Origin: JAKZVK01 sp965237575
Lineage (GTDB): Bacteria; Acidobacteriota; Terriglobia; Bryobacterales; UBA6623
Assembly (NCBI GenBank): GCA_965237575.1
Contig: CBDEGI010000003.1
Coordinates: 310,001 to 374,000 of the forward strand
DNA length: 64,000 nt
Reading direction: 5' to 3'
The position numbers and the translations under genes are program-made. The notes beneath the pieces were generated by a model. It was not told the origin of the DNA. It worked only from the letters and a program-made list of their open reading frames with translations, and did no database searches. Shown piece after piece: positions 8,777 to 17,745 of the stretch. Within the stretch, counting starts at the first letter, position 1; each line of letters opens with the position of its first letter.

Positions 8777-9541
8777 ATGAAGCTGGACGGCAAGGTTGCC
8801 GTCGTCACCGGCGGCGCGCATGGGATCGGCCGCGCGCTCTGCCTGCGGTTTGCCGCCGAAGGGGCGCGGGGGGTTGTCGTTGCTGATAAAGACGGCACAG
8901 CCGCCAAGGATGTAGCGGGGCAGATTAGCGGCCTTGCCGTGACCACCGACGTCGCCCGCGAGGCCGACATCCTCAGTCTCGTTGAGCAGGCAACCAAACA
9001 CTTCGGCCCGATTGATCTATTCTGCTCGAACGCCGGCATCATGGTCGAAGGCGGTGTCGAGGCGTCCGACGACGAGTGGGATCGCATCTTCGACATCAAC
9101 TTCAAAGCCCACCTTTACGCGGCCCGGGCTGTCGTGCCGGCCATGCTCGAACGGGGTGGGGGTTACCTGTTGCAGGTCGTCTCGGCCGCCGGTCTGCTGA
9201 CGCAGATCGGTTCGGCGCCCTACTCCGTCACCAAGCACGCCGCGCTGTCGCTTGCCGAGTGGTTGGCGGTCACGTATGGCGACCAGGGCATTACGGTGTC
9301 GTGCGTATGCCCCCAAGGCGTCCGCACGCGGCTGCTCGACGAAAGCGATTCCCGGTTCCTGAAAGAGAGCGCCCTCGACCCCGAAGACGTTGCCGATGCG
9401 GTGATCGCGGGGCTCGCTGACGAGAGGTTCCTCATCCTGCCGCACCCGGAGGTCGCGGACTACTTTCGCCGCAAGGCCGCCGACTACGACCGCTGGATCC
9501 GCGGGATGCGCCGCCTGCAGCAGAGTTTCCGCGAAGGATGA
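8777..9541 (+). CDS. SDR family NAD(P)-dependent oxidoreductase
   Basis: Classical short-chain dehydrogenase, 254 residues. The Rossmann glycine motif TGGAHGIG is at residues 11-18, NAG of the central strand is in CSNAGIM, the active-site serine is in VVSAAGLL, and the YSVTK catalytic Tyr/Lys pair follows. The acidic residue after the second strand (VVVADKDG) favours NAD over NADP; this is inference. Substrate is unknown. The start codon directly follows the arm of a 28-bp inverted repeat and has no Shine-Dalgarno sequence, so translation may be weak or controlled by that hairpin. lpxA follows 39 nt later on the same strand. Confidence 0.92.
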   Translation: MKLDGKVAVVTGGAHGIGRALCLRFAAEGARGVVVADKDGTAAKDVAGQISGLAVTTDVAREADILSLVEQATKHFGPIDLFCSNAGIMVEGGVEASDDEWDRIFDINFKAHLYAARAVVPAMLERGGGYLLQVVSAAGLLTQIGSAPYSVTKHAALSLAEWLAVTYGDQGITVSCVCPQGVRTRLLDESDSRFLKESALDPEDVADAVIAGLADERFLILPHPEVADYFRRKAADYDRWIRGMRRLQQSFREG

Positions 9542-9580
9542 TGGCGCGGAGGATGATGCAGCGAAGTATCATACTGGGCT

Positions 9581-10369
9581 ATGGCGATCGATCCGTCAGC
9601 CCGCGTTGCCTCGACGGCGCAAGTGTCCGCGGACGCCGACATCGGCCCCGGCGTCGAAATCGCTGACTACGCAATCGTCGAAGGCGAGGTCACGATTGGT
9701 GCGAACACCCGCCTCGAGCCGCACGTCGTCGTCAAACGCTGGACCACGCTCGGAGAGGACAACCAGATCTCCGTCGGCACGGTGCTCGGCACGGACCCAC
9801 TCGACAAGAAGTTCGGCGGTGAGCGCAGCTACCTCAAAATCGGTAACCGCAACCGCGTCCGCGAGCACTACACAATCAGCCGGGGCACCGAGCCCGAATC
9901 GGTGACCGAGATCGGTGACGACAACTACGTGATGACGTCGGGACATATCGCGCACAACTGCAAGATCGGGTCGAACAACGTGATCTGCAGTTGCTCGCTG
10001 ATCGCCGGGTACGTCGAGATCGAGGATTCGGCGTTCATTTCGGGCGGCGTGGGCGTGCAGCAGTTCTCGCGCGTCGGCCGGCTGGTAATGGTTTCGGGGA
10101 ACTCAGGAGTCAACGTCGACGTGCCACCGTATTTTCTCTACTCGGGCTTTCGCATCTCGCCTCGCGGCATCAATTTGGTGGGATTGCGGCGCGCGGGCTT
10201 GCCGCCGGAAGAGATTCGGCGCTTGAAAGAGGCGTTCCGGCTCTTGTTCCGCGCGTCGTTGCCGCTCGAAAAGGCGCTTGAGCGTATCGAATCGCAGCTC
10301 CCCGGCGAACATACGCAACACCTCGTGGAATTCATTCGCACGTCGAAGCGTGGCATCTGCCGCCGCTAG
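9581..10369 (+). CDS. lpxA: Acyl-ACP-UDP-N-acetylglucosamine O-acyltransferase LpxA
   Basis: Transfers an R-3-hydroxyacyl chain to UDP-GlcNAc, the first step of lipid A synthesis, so the organism is expected to make lipopolysaccharide. The 262-residue protein has the left-handed beta-helix hexapeptide repeats (IGPGVEIADYAIVEGEVTIG onward). The catalytic histidine lies in SGHIAHNCKIG, and the HYTISRGT and GINLVGLRRAG segments are diagnostic of LpxA rather than LpxD. The C-terminal helices (EEIRRLKEAFRLLF) are present. Usually lpxA sits with lpxD, fabZ and lpxB; here it stands alone after an SDR gene. Confidence 0.96.
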   Translation: MAIDPSARVASTAQVSADADIGPGVEIADYAIVEGEVTIGANTRLEPHVVVKRWTTLGEDNQISVGTVLGTDPLDKKFGGERSYLKIGNRNRVREHYTISRGTEPESVTEIGDDNYVMTSGHIAHNCKIGSNNVICSCSLIAGYVEIEDSAFISGGVGVQQFSRVGRLVMVSGNSGVNVDVPPYFLYSGFRISPRGINLVGLRRAGLPPEEIRRLKEAFRLLFRASLPLEKALERIESQLPGEHTQHLVEFIRTSKRGICRR

Positions 10370-10400
10370 TTGCGATCATGGGTTGTCGTTCCGCAACAAC

Positions 10401-10450
10401 AGAGCCTCGGGCGTGAGCCCGCGGGCCCGCGCCCTCACGGGCGCGGCTCT
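10401..10450. repeat. Imperfect 50-bp palindrome upstream of the S46 peptidase
   Basis: AGAGCC at 10401 pairs with GGCTCT at 10445-10450, and the two 25-base halves are largely complementary. Each half can also fold alone, CGGGC-GTGA-GCCCG and CGCCC-TCAC-GGGCG. It lies about 25 nt before the peptidase ATG. Confidence 0.6.
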
Positions 10451-10473
10451 GTCGCTTCTTTGAGAGGTTCAAC

Positions 10474-12540
10474 ATGAAAGCGTTCCTCATCGCCCTATGT
10501 AGCCTTCTACTCGCACTTCCCGCCGTCCAAGCCGACGAAGGCATGTGGCCTTTCAACTACGTGCCCGTCGAGCAGATCAAGCGGAAACACGGCTTCCAAG
10601 TTAGCGCGGACTTTCTGGCGCGGCTGCAAAAGGGCTCGGTCCGTTTCAATAACGGCGGCTCGGGCTCGTTTGTTTCCCCTGGCGGCCTGGCCATGACGAA
10701 CCACCACGTCGCGTCGGACTGCATCAAGAAGCTCAGCTCAAAAGAGAAAGACTATATTGCCGACGGCTTCTATGCCGAGGCCGCCTCCGCCGAAATGAAG
10801 TGCCCGGACCTCGAGCTGAACGTCTTAATGACGATCGACACCGTCACCGAGCAGATCAACGCCAAGTTGAAGCCCGACATGAGCGAGAAGGAGCGCTTCG
10901 AGGCGCAGCGGGCCGCCACTGCCGACGTCGAGAAAGAGTGCAAGGACCGCACCGGCGAACGCTGCGACGTCGTGAAGCTCTACGAGGGCGGCATCTTCGA
11001 TCTCTATGAGTACAAGAAGTACACCGACGTGCGGCTCGTCTTCGCGCCGGAGTTTCCCGCGGCGTTCTTCGGCGGCGACCAGGACAATTTCACCTATCCG
11101 CGCTATTGCCTCGATGTCGCCTTTGTCCGCGTTTATGAGGACGGCAAGCCGATCACGTCCCCGTCGTATCTGCCGTGGAGCAAGAACGGGGCGTCGGACG
11201 AAGAGCTGGTTTTCGTCACCGGGCACCCGGGCCGGACGAACCGGCTCAAGACCGAGGCACAACTGCGCTTCGAAGCCGACCTACGCATGCCCTTCATGCT
11301 CGACTGGCTGCACGCGATGGCCGGCGAGTTGCGCGCGTACGGCAAAGCGGGTGGCGAGGCGGCCAGGCTGGCGCGCGACGAGTTGTTCCGCCTCGACAAC
11401 TCGATCAAGGCCTACACCGGGATGCTGGGCGGGCTGCGCGACCCCGAGTTATTCAACGCCAAATCGGAGGCCGAGCGGAGCGTCCGTACCTCGATCGACA
11501 CGGACGAAGAGAAGAAGAAACAGTACGGCGGCGCCTGGGAGGCTATCGCCAAAGCCCAGAAGGTCAAGAACGACATCTACGAAGAGTACCGCCTGATTGG
11601 CGGTCTCGGGTTCTACTCGCGCTTCTTCACTATCGCGAAGAATCTCTACCGCCTCGCTGACGAACTGCCTAAACCCAACGCCAAGCGGCTACCGGAATAC
11701 CGCGAGTCGGGGCTTGATTCGCTGAAGCAGCGCCTGTTCTCACCCGCGCCGATCTATGACGATGTCGAGATCGCCAAGTTGTCGCGATCGCTCGCGTTCA
11801 TGCGCGATCGGCTCGGGGCCGACCACGAAACCGTGCGCGCGGTGCTCGGGGACCGCAAGCCGGGCGACGTCGCCAAGAGCTTGATCGAAGGGACGAAACT
11901 CAAGGACGTTGATTTCCGCAAACAACTCTTCGACGCCGAGGCGAAAAAAGCGAAGACCTCTAATGACCCGATGATCGACTTGGCCCGCAAAGTGGACGAG
12001 GAAGCCCGCCGCCTCCGCAAACGCTACGAGGACGAGGTCGAAGCGATCGAGAACGCCCACGGCTCCCGCATCGCGCAAGCCCGTTTCGCGGCGCTGGGTA
12101 CCGACGCTTATCCCGACGCGACGTTTACGTTGCGGCTGGCGGTCGGCGTGGTGAAGTCGTACCACGAAGGCGACGAGCGCATCGCGCCTTTCACGCGTTT
12201 CTCGGGCCTCTATGACACGGTCACGGGGAAAGACCCGTACATCCTGCCGCAGCGCTTTCTCGACCGCAAAGATCGCGTGGACAAAGATACCCAATACAAC
12301 CTCGTCTCCACCAACGACATCACGGGCGGCAACTCCGGCAGCCCGCTGGTCAATGGTAAGGGTGAGGTCGTGGGGCTGATCTTCGACGGCAATATCCAGT
12401 CGCTGCCGAACGGGTTCCTATATTCGGAGAAGCAGGCGCGCGCGGTGAGCGTCGACTCGCGCGGCATTATGGAGGCGTTGCGAAAGCTCTATGATGCGAA
12501 GCGGGTGGTCGAGGAATTGACCGGCTTGCCCGGGCCGTAG
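10474..12540 (+). CDS. S46 family dipeptidyl peptidase (DPP7/DPP11-like)
   Basis: Serine exopeptidase that removes dipeptides from peptide N-termini in the periplasm, feeding peptide catabolism. An N-terminal signal peptide ends near residue 20 (LLALPAVQA). The 688-residue protein carries the S46 triad segments: TNHHV (about residue 76), the aspartate in YCLDVAFVRVYEDGKP, and the serine in TGGNSGSPLVNG. After it comes GLIFDGN; a glycine at this position is typical of DPP7-type (hydrophobic) specificity, whereas DPP11 has arginine. That substrate call is inference. The helical middle section and overall length match the family. GAGAGG precedes the ATG. S46 enzymes are typical of Bacteroidota and Acidobacteriota. 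Confidence 0.94.
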   Translation: MKAFLIALCSLLLALPAVQADEGMWPFNYVPVEQIKRKHGFQVSADFLARLQKGSVRFNNGGSGSFVSPGGLAMTNHHVASDCIKKLSSKEKDYIADGFYAEAASAEMKCPDLELNVLMTIDTVTEQINAKLKPDMSEKERFEAQRAATADVEKECKDRTGERCDVVKLYEGGIFDLYEYKKYTDVRLVFAPEFPAAFFGGDQDNFTYPRYCLDVAFVRVYEDGKPITSPSYLPWSKNGASDEELVFVTGHPGRTNRLKTEAQLRFEADLRMPFMLDWLHAMAGELRAYGKAGGEAARLARDELFRLDNSIKAYTGMLGGLRDPELFNAKSEAERSVRTSIDTDEEKKKQYGGAWEAIAKAQKVKNDIYEEYRLIGGLGFYSRFFTIAKNLYRLADELPKPNAKRLPEYRESGLDSLKQRLFSPAPIYDDVEIAKLSRSLAFMRDRLGADHETVRAVLGDRKPGDVAKSLIEGTKLKDVDFRKQLFDAEAKKAKTSNDPMIDLARKVDEEARRLRKRYEDEVEAIENAHGSRIAQARFAALGTDAYPDATFTLRLAVGVVKSYHEGDERIAPFTRFSGLYDTVTGKDPYILPQRFLDRKDRVDKDTQYNLVSTNDITGGNSGSPLVNGKGEVVGLIFDGNIQSLPNGFLYSEKQARAVSVDSRGIMEALRKLYDAKRVVEELTGLPGP

Positions 12541-12600
12541 GTGGGGGCGTGGGTGGGGACGACGGGCCTGATCTAGGAGCGACCGAAACAACTTCAGGGC

Positions 12601-12637
12601 GTGTGCCGGACCTCTCCCTTACGGTCACGGCTCGGTT
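12601..12637 (+). repeat. Dispersed repeat (CGGTCACGGCTCGG family)
   Basis: A copy of the repeat seen at 3221, here with GTGCCGGACCTCTCCCTT followed by ACGGTCACGGCTCGGTT. It lies in the 133-nt gap between the S46 peptidase and the CCA-adding enzyme. Confidence 0.7.
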
Positions 12638-12673
12638 TGTGCGGTTGCCGCCTCGTTTGCGAGGGAAAGGGAC

Positions 12674-14014
12674 GTGACGCCGCGCGAACTTTCATTGCGG
12701 ATTATCCGCACCCTCCGGGAGGCCGGGCATACTGCCTACCTCGTCGGCGGCTGTGTGCGCGATATGCTGCTGGGCGTCGAGCCCGCCGACTACGACGTCG
12801 CCACGGATGCCAACCCTGAGCAGATCGTCGCTTGCTTCCCCGACGCACTCCCCGTCGGCGCGCACTTTGGGGTCGTCTTGGTCCGCCACCGCGAGAGCGA
12901 GGGCGAAAGCCAGGTGGAGGTCGCCACCTTCCGCACCGACCATGACTACCGCGACGGACGGCACCCCGAAAGCGTTAGCTTCACCCGCAGCGCCGAGGAG
13001 GACGTCAAGCGCCGCGACTTCACCGTCAACGGGCTGCTCTATGACCCCGCCGAAGACCGCTACCTCGACTACGTTGGTGGCCGCACCGACCTCGAGGCAG
13101 GCCTGATCCGCGCGATCGGGCGGCCCTCCGAGCGTTTCGCCGAAGACAAGCTGCGCATGTTGCGGGCCGTGCGCTTTGCCGCGCGTCTCGGGTTCGCGGT
13201 CGAGCCGGAAACGATGAGGGCGATCAAGGCTCACGCGAGCGAAGTCAACGAAATCTCGGCCGAGCGCATCCGCGATGAAGTCAGCGGCATTCTCACCGAA
13301 GGCGCCGCGCGGCGGGGTTTTGAGCTGCTCGACGAGTCGGGCTTGCTCGGAGCCGTTCTGCCGGAGGTTGCGGCGATGAAGGGTGTCGAGCAGCCGCCCG
13401 AGTTCCATCCCGAGGGAGACGTGTGGACGCACACCCTGCTCATGCTCGAACAGCTCAACACCCCCCCCGTCACACTGGCACTCGGAACGCTCCTGCACGA
13501 CGTAGGCAAGCCCGCGACCTTTCGCGTTGCCGAGCGCATTCGGTTCGACGGACATGTCGCAGAGGGCGTTCGTCTCGCTGACGAGATCTGCACGCGCCTG
13601 CGCTACTCGCGAACCGATACCGAGCAGGTCATGGCGCTCGTGGCGCACCACATGCGGTTCAAAGACGCGCCGGTCATGCGGGCGAGCAAGCTCAAACGGT
13701 TTCTGCGCATGGAGCGATTCGACGAGCATCTCGAACTGCACCGCCTCGACTGCTTATCGAGCCACGGTGGTTTGGGGAACTACGAGTTTGTTCGCGACAA
13801 GCTGACCGAGCTGCCCGAGGAGGTGTTGCGCCCGCCGCGCCTGCTCACCGGTGATGATTTGATCGCCGCGGGCTACGAGCCCGGACCGGCGTTCCAGGCG
13901 ATCCTTTCCGATGTCGAGGACGCGCAGCTTGAAGGCCGCCTGACCGACGCGGCGGAGGCGCTGGCGTACGTTCGGGGGAAGTATGCGAGCCCGAGTGGAG
14001 AGGTGGTGCGATGA
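12674..14014 (+). CDS. cca: CCA tRNA nucleotidyltransferase/poly(A) polymerase family, HD-containing
   Basis: Adds or repairs the 3' CCA of tRNAs, or acts as an A-adding or poly(A) enzyme; sequence alone does not separate these class II members. The 446-residue protein starts with GTG at 12674, preceded by GGGAAAGGG. Residues 16-40 hold the nucleotidyltransferase motif LVGGCVRDMLLG...DYDVATDA with the metal-binding Asp pair, RRDFTVNGLLYD follows, and AEDKLRMLRAVRFAARLGF is the RNA/nucleotide-binding motif. A C-terminal HD phosphohydrolase domain is shown by LLHDVGKPATF (about 277). The HD fusion is common outside enterobacteria. It faces the convergent DUF2061 gene 44 nt away. Confidence 0.92.
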   Translation: MTPRELSLRIIRTLREAGHTAYLVGGCVRDMLLGVEPADYDVATDANPEQIVACFPDALPVGAHFGVVLVRHRESEGESQVEVATFRTDHDYRDGRHPESVSFTRSAEEDVKRRDFTVNGLLYDPAEDRYLDYVGGRTDLEAGLIRAIGRPSERFAEDKLRMLRAVRFAARLGFAVEPETMRAIKAHASEVNEISAERIRDEVSGILTEGAARRGFELLDESGLLGAVLPEVAAMKGVEQPPEFHPEGDVWTHTLLMLEQLNTPPVTLALGTLLHDVGKPATFRVAERIRFDGHVAEGVRLADEICTRLRYSRTDTEQVMALVAHHMRFKDAPVMRASKLKRFLRMERFDEHLELHRLDCLSSHGGLGNYEFVRDKLTELPEEVLRPPRLLTGDDLIAAGYEPGPAFQAILSDVEDAQLEGRLTDAAEALAYVRGKYASPSGEVVR

Positions 14015-14058
14015 AGTTCGATCGCAGCCTTACGCCACATGGGACCTGACTTGCCGGT

Positions 14059-14283
14059 TCAGATCTCGTAGTCAGGCCGCCGCGGCATGCCCCAGCGAAC
14101 GCGAGCCCACAGGCGTTCGTGGACGAAATACGCGCCCATCTTGGCCACGCCGTCGAGAAGCCCGATGCCGAGCGCAATGTCCCACTGGCCGCTCAGCACC
14201 AGCGCTATGGCGGCTGTCAGGCACGACCCCAATACGCGATAGCTGACCGCCTTGGCGATGCTGCGCTTGCGGCTCTCGAACAT
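14059..14283 (-). CDS. DUF2061 small membrane protein
   Basis: A 74-residue protein with two hydrophobic helices (VLGSCLTAAIALVLSG and the IALGIGLLDGVAKMGAYFVHERLW segment) matching the DUF2061 pattern: N-terminal SIAKAVSYR, then D-x-x-K and YFVHERLW near the end. DUF2061 has no established function; in several bacteria it is encoded near sulfur-assimilation genes, which are absent here. No strong ribosome site is visible. It is convergent with the CCA enzyme and divergent from the CehA-like gene. Confidence 0.8.
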   Translation of the reverse strand: MFESRKRSIAKAVSYRVLGSCLTAAIALVLSGQWDIALGIGLLDGVAKMGAYFVHERLWARVRWGMPRRPDYEI

Positions 14284-14439
14284 AATCTACTGTTTTCCGA
14301 TCGAGAAACAGGTAATTCTATGCTAGCACGAGTCGCGGCCTTTCCAAGCACCAGCGGACGACGCTGGAAGCGAGTTGCCCCGGCGCGGCTCGTGGCGTAT
14401 GCTTTGGCTAAGCCGAACTCGGCCGAAAGAGGATCCACC

Positions 14440-16692
14440 ATGCGTTTGAAGCTGTACTCCCCCGCACTACTTCCGCTACTGCTGACGATGCCGGCGACCG
14501 ATCTGGCCTCGGCGCAGACCATCCCCCTACAACCCTTCGCGCAACATGTGCGCCGGTTGGAGGACGCCTTGAACTACACCGGCCAGCCACTACCGGCGAA
14601 GCTCCATGCGCAAATCAACGAAGCGATGGCGCTCTCCGACGAGGGCGCGGCCGTGCGGCGGCTGCAAGAGTTGCTCGACCCGATGGTGCTGGCTGAGGTC
14701 GATATCAACGCCGAAAGCCGGGTCAAGGTGCGGCAAGGCGCGGCCAAGCCCGTGCTGGTCGAGAAGGGGACGCGGCTCTTCCTGGTGAAGGTCATCAACG
14801 GCGCGGGCGTCACGGCCCCGCTGCAGGTCGAGAGCCCCAACAGCGGCCCAACGTCGCTGCGGTCGCGCGGCGAGAAAGAACCCAAGATGGAGCTCACGCA
14901 GGAACACGTGAAGGAGCGTTGGGCCAACATCGAGATCTATAACCAGCCGCCCATGGCCGAGCGGCTCCTAGGCCTCGGCATCGAGTATCAGATCCTGCAG
15001 GTCTACAGCCGCGACAGCGGACAGCGTTCGGCGAAGATCGCCTTCAACGTCGGCCAAGGCACGCAGGACATCGGCTTCCGCAACGACATCCTGGTGCTGT
15101 TCAACATCGAGTCCGCGCGGCCCATCACGTTTCGCGTGCGGGACGAGAACGGCAAACCCTCCATCGGCGCGTTCCTGATCAAAGACCTGCAGGGGCGCAT
15201 CTACCCCAACCCGTCGAAACGGCTGGCACCCGACTTTCCCTTCCAGCCGCAGGTCTATCGCGCAGACGGCGAGAATGTGCGTCTGCCCGACGGCTACTAC
15301 TCGATTCAATACGACGGCGGCCCTGAGTTCTACACGCGGACGAAGGAACTCCCAATCGACGCCAACTCGCCCGGCGAGCTCTCCTTTCAACTGCAGCGCT
15401 GGATCGATCCGTCGAAGTACGGCTGGTGGTCGGGTGATCACCACGTGCATGCGTCTGGCTGCTCGCACTACAAGAACCCGACCGAAGGCGTGCTGCCCGA
15501 GGACATGATTCGCCAGGTGCTGGGCGAACACTTGAACATCGGTGCGGTGCTGACCTGGGGCCCCTCATGGTACTACCAGAAGCAGTTTTTCAGCGGCCGG
15601 GACAACCAACTGTCGAAAGGCGAACGCATCATGCACTACGACGTCGAGGTCTCGGGCTTCCCGTCGAGCCACGCCGGGCACCTGGTGCTGCTGGGGCTCG
15701 ATGAAGACGATTACCCCGGCACGACGCGCGTCGACGAGTGGCCGTCCTGGGACTTGCCGGTGTTGCAGTGGGGCAAGAAGCAGGGCGGCGTGGTCGGCTT
15801 TTCGCATTCCGGCTGGGGCTTGCAGGTACGCAGCGACGAGCTGCCGAACTTCGAGATGCCGGGCTTTGACGGTATCGGCGCGAACGAGTATGTGGTCGAC
15901 GTCACGCACGACGCGGTGCATTTCATCTCGGCGGTCGATACGCCGTCGGTGTGGGAGTTGAACGTCTGGTACCACACCTTGAGCGCCGGGTTCCGCGCGC
16001 GCATCAGCGGCGAGACCGATTTCCCGTGCATCTATGACGACAAGGTCGGGCTGGGCCGGAGCTACGTCAAGCTCGACAAGCTCAGCTACCGCGGCTGGAT
16101 CGACGGCATTCGCGACGGCCGCAACTACGTCAGCGACGGCAAGAGCCACTTGATCGACTTCACGGTCAACGGCGTAGAACTCGGCGCGGGCAAGAGTGAG
16201 GTGCAGGTCAAGGCGGGCGAGACCGTGCGGGTGGAGGTCAAGGCCGCGGCGTTGCTGCCGGTCTATCCCGACCCGAAGTTCGCGACGCTGCGCTATGACG
16301 AGAAGCCCTACTGGGACGTCGAGCGGGCGCGCATCCCGAACACGCGGGAGGTTCCGGTGGAGTTGATCGTGAACGGCGAGTCGGTGGCGACGCAGAACCT
16401 GCTCGCGGACGGGCTGGTCCACGAGCTAAGTTTCGAGGTGCCGATCCGCAAGAGCAGTTGGGTTGCGCTGCGCATCCTGCCCTCTTCGCACACGAACCCG
16501 ATCTTCGCGATGGTCGATGGCAAGCCGGTTAGGGCCTCGCGGCGCAGCGCGGAGTGGTGTTTAGCCGCGGTGAATCAGTGCTGGACGCAGAAAGCCCCGC
16601 GCATCCGGCCGGAGGAACGCGAAGAGGCGCGGAAGGCCTACGACCACGCGCGGGAAGTTTATCGGCAGCGAATCGCCGAGTCGGTGGAGTAG
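14440..16692 (+). CDS. CehA/McbA-family metallohydrolase (PHP-like), secreted
   Basis: A 750-residue predicted periplasmic protein. The ATG at 14440 was chosen because AAAGAGGA lies 6 nt upstream and a signal peptide follows (LLPLLLTMPATDLASAQ); upstream in-frame codons overlap the divergent DUF2061 gene. The metal-binding PHP-type motif GDHHVHASG is near residue 330, with later histidines in GFPSSHAGHLVLLGL and VVGFSHSGWG. The family includes carbaryl hydrolase CehA, but most members have unknown substrates, so no reaction is assigned. The N-terminal 320 residues look like beta-rich accessory domains. It is followed by the disrupted DUF1648 gene. Confidence 0.8.
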   Translation: MRLKLYSPALLPLLLTMPATDLASAQTIPLQPFAQHVRRLEDALNYTGQPLPAKLHAQINEAMALSDEGAAVRRLQELLDPMVLAEVDINAESRVKVRQGAAKPVLVEKGTRLFLVKVINGAGVTAPLQVESPNSGPTSLRSRGEKEPKMELTQEHVKERWANIEIYNQPPMAERLLGLGIEYQILQVYSRDSGQRSAKIAFNVGQGTQDIGFRNDILVLFNIESARPITFRVRDENGKPSIGAFLIKDLQGRIYPNPSKRLAPDFPFQPQVYRADGENVRLPDGYYSIQYDGGPEFYTRTKELPIDANSPGELSFQLQRWIDPSKYGWWSGDHHVHASGCSHYKNPTEGVLPEDMIRQVLGEHLNIGAVLTWGPSWYYQKQFFSGRDNQLSKGERIMHYDVEVSGFPSSHAGHLVLLGLDEDDYPGTTRVDEWPSWDLPVLQWGKKQGGVVGFSHSGWGLQVRSDELPNFEMPGFDGIGANEYVVDVTHDAVHFISAVDTPSVWELNVWYHTLSAGFRARISGETDFPCIYDDKVGLGRSYVKLDKLSYRGWIDGIRDGRNYVSDGKSHLIDFTVNGVELGAGKSEVQVKAGETVRVEVKAAALLPVYPDPKFATLRYDEKPYWDVERARIPNTREVPVELIVNGESVATQNLLADGLVHELSFEVPIRKSSWVALRILPSSHTNPIFAMVDGKPVRASRRSAEWCLAAVNQCWTQKAPRIRPEEREEARKAYDHAREVYRQRIAESVE

Positions 16693-16768
16693 GCTGCATT
16701 TCCCAACACGTGGCGGAGCGAGGTGGGTGAAGAATCTATCAGGGCGATAAGAAAGGAGCTTGGGTGCG

Positions 16769-17611
16769 ATGTCAGTACTAAGCGCTAAAAGCGAGAGGCC
16801 CCGATTGCCTATTAAGTGGTTGCCGGAGTCGGCCCTCGAGTGGCTGGCCGAAGCGGCGGCACTCGGTGTGCTGCTGTTCTGGGTTTTCTATCTGGCGACG
16901 TACTGGTCCGACTTGCCGGATGAGGTGCCCAAGGGGTTCGGCTTTGGCGGGCAACCCCGGGGGTCGGCCTCGAGATCGTTTCTTTGGCTCCTGCCCGGCG
17001 TGGGAATCGTGAGCTACTGTGGACTCACGTTGTTGAGTCGGCTGACTCACCTTCATAATTTCCCGGAGTGGGGTATCCATTTGACTCAGGTGACCACAAC
17101 ATACTGTGGTTGGCCATTGGCGGCCCCCGGAAAGGCTTGGCGGCCCCCGGAAAGGCTTGCCGATAGCACCACGTTTCCAAGCCTGCGATGGCCATGGCGC
17201 GTGCGTAATCCTTGATCGGCCCGAAACGCAGCCTCGTGGCCCAATTGCCTGCAGACCGGCGTCTGGCGCCCCAGGGTGCATTCTGGGTGCAGTGTGCTGG
17301 CGTCCATGGATCGACCAAACCACAACGCCTAGGGGCTACCTGAGTCAAGTGGATACCCCATTTTCCCGGTAGAGGTAACCGCCGAGAACGCTGCCGAACT
17401 CTACGCTTTCTCGCGACGAATACTAACCCTGGTGAAACTTCAGTTAGTGGCCGCGGTGGGCTTTATCGAATGGAAGATGATTCAGACAGCGCGAGGGACT
17501 GCCGATGGGTTGGGGACCTGGTTCATGCCGCTCCTAGTGGCCGCCATCTTTGCAACCAGCCTTTATCCACTCTATCGGCTGCGGCGGAATCGGGACAACG
17601 ATATGACCTAG
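16769..17611 (+). pseudogene. DUF1648-type membrane protein gene interrupted by a MITE
   Basis: The 5' part (16769-17066) encodes a transmembrane helix (AAALGVLLFWVFYLATYW) and the DUF1648 pattern DLPDEVPKGFGFGGQPRG, then a second helix, ending at HNFP. The 3' part resumes after the element and reads VEVTAENAAELYAFSRR, then two more helices, ending at TAG 17609-17611. Removing the element together with one copy of the TTCCCGG flank restores one open frame (HNFP-VEVTAENA), which is how DUF1648 relatives continue. GAAAGGAG lies 10 nt before the ATG. The gene as it stands can make only a truncated product that reads into the element. Function of intact relatives is uncertain; some are SdpI-like. 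Confidence 0.88.
17067..17362 (+). mobile_element. MITE-like element, copy A (296 bp)
   Basis: Terminal inverted repeats: the left end reads TGGGGTATCCATTTGACTCA and the right end is its near-perfect reverse complement, with one mismatch (T/C). The flanks carry TTCCCGG at 17060-17066 and 17363-17369, a target-site duplication of 7-8 bp. Compared with copies B and C (44281, 44565) it is the same element plus an internal 20-bp tandem duplication of GGCGGCCCCCGGAAAGGCTT. It has no transposase gene; open frames inside it look accidental. Confidence 0.88.
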
Positions 17612-17627
17612 GGTCAGAAGCCCGTTC

Positions 17628-17745
17628 ATGGCTCAAGCCGGTTTGGGTAAGGCCCCTGGAAGGGGCCTGATTCATTCACTCGCGGTCATTTTACCAGGCG
17701 TAGAACGCCTGGCCCAGTTGAAGCCAAGGCCCGCGAGCGGGCCTG
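17628..17745 (+). repeat. Triple-hairpin repeat, copy 1
   Basis: Three stems in series: AGGCCCCT-GGA-AGGGGCCT (17650-17668), CCAGGCGT-AGA-ACGCCTGG (17694-17712) and AGGCCCGC-GA-GCGGGCCT (17727-17744). A second copy lies inverted at 43892-44008 and preserves all three stems. It starts 16 nt after the DUF1648 stop. The remaining spacer, 17746-17967, holds nothing recognisable. Confidence 0.88.

Noticed and set aside
12692..13741. Long open frame antisense to the CCA-adding enzyme
   Set aside because: GC-rich shadow; no domain, while the plus strand has full catalytic motifs.
14119..14439. Longer N-terminus for the CehA-like protein
   Set aside because: It overlaps the divergent DUF2061 gene and would bury the signal peptide; the ATG at 14440 has a good ribosome site.
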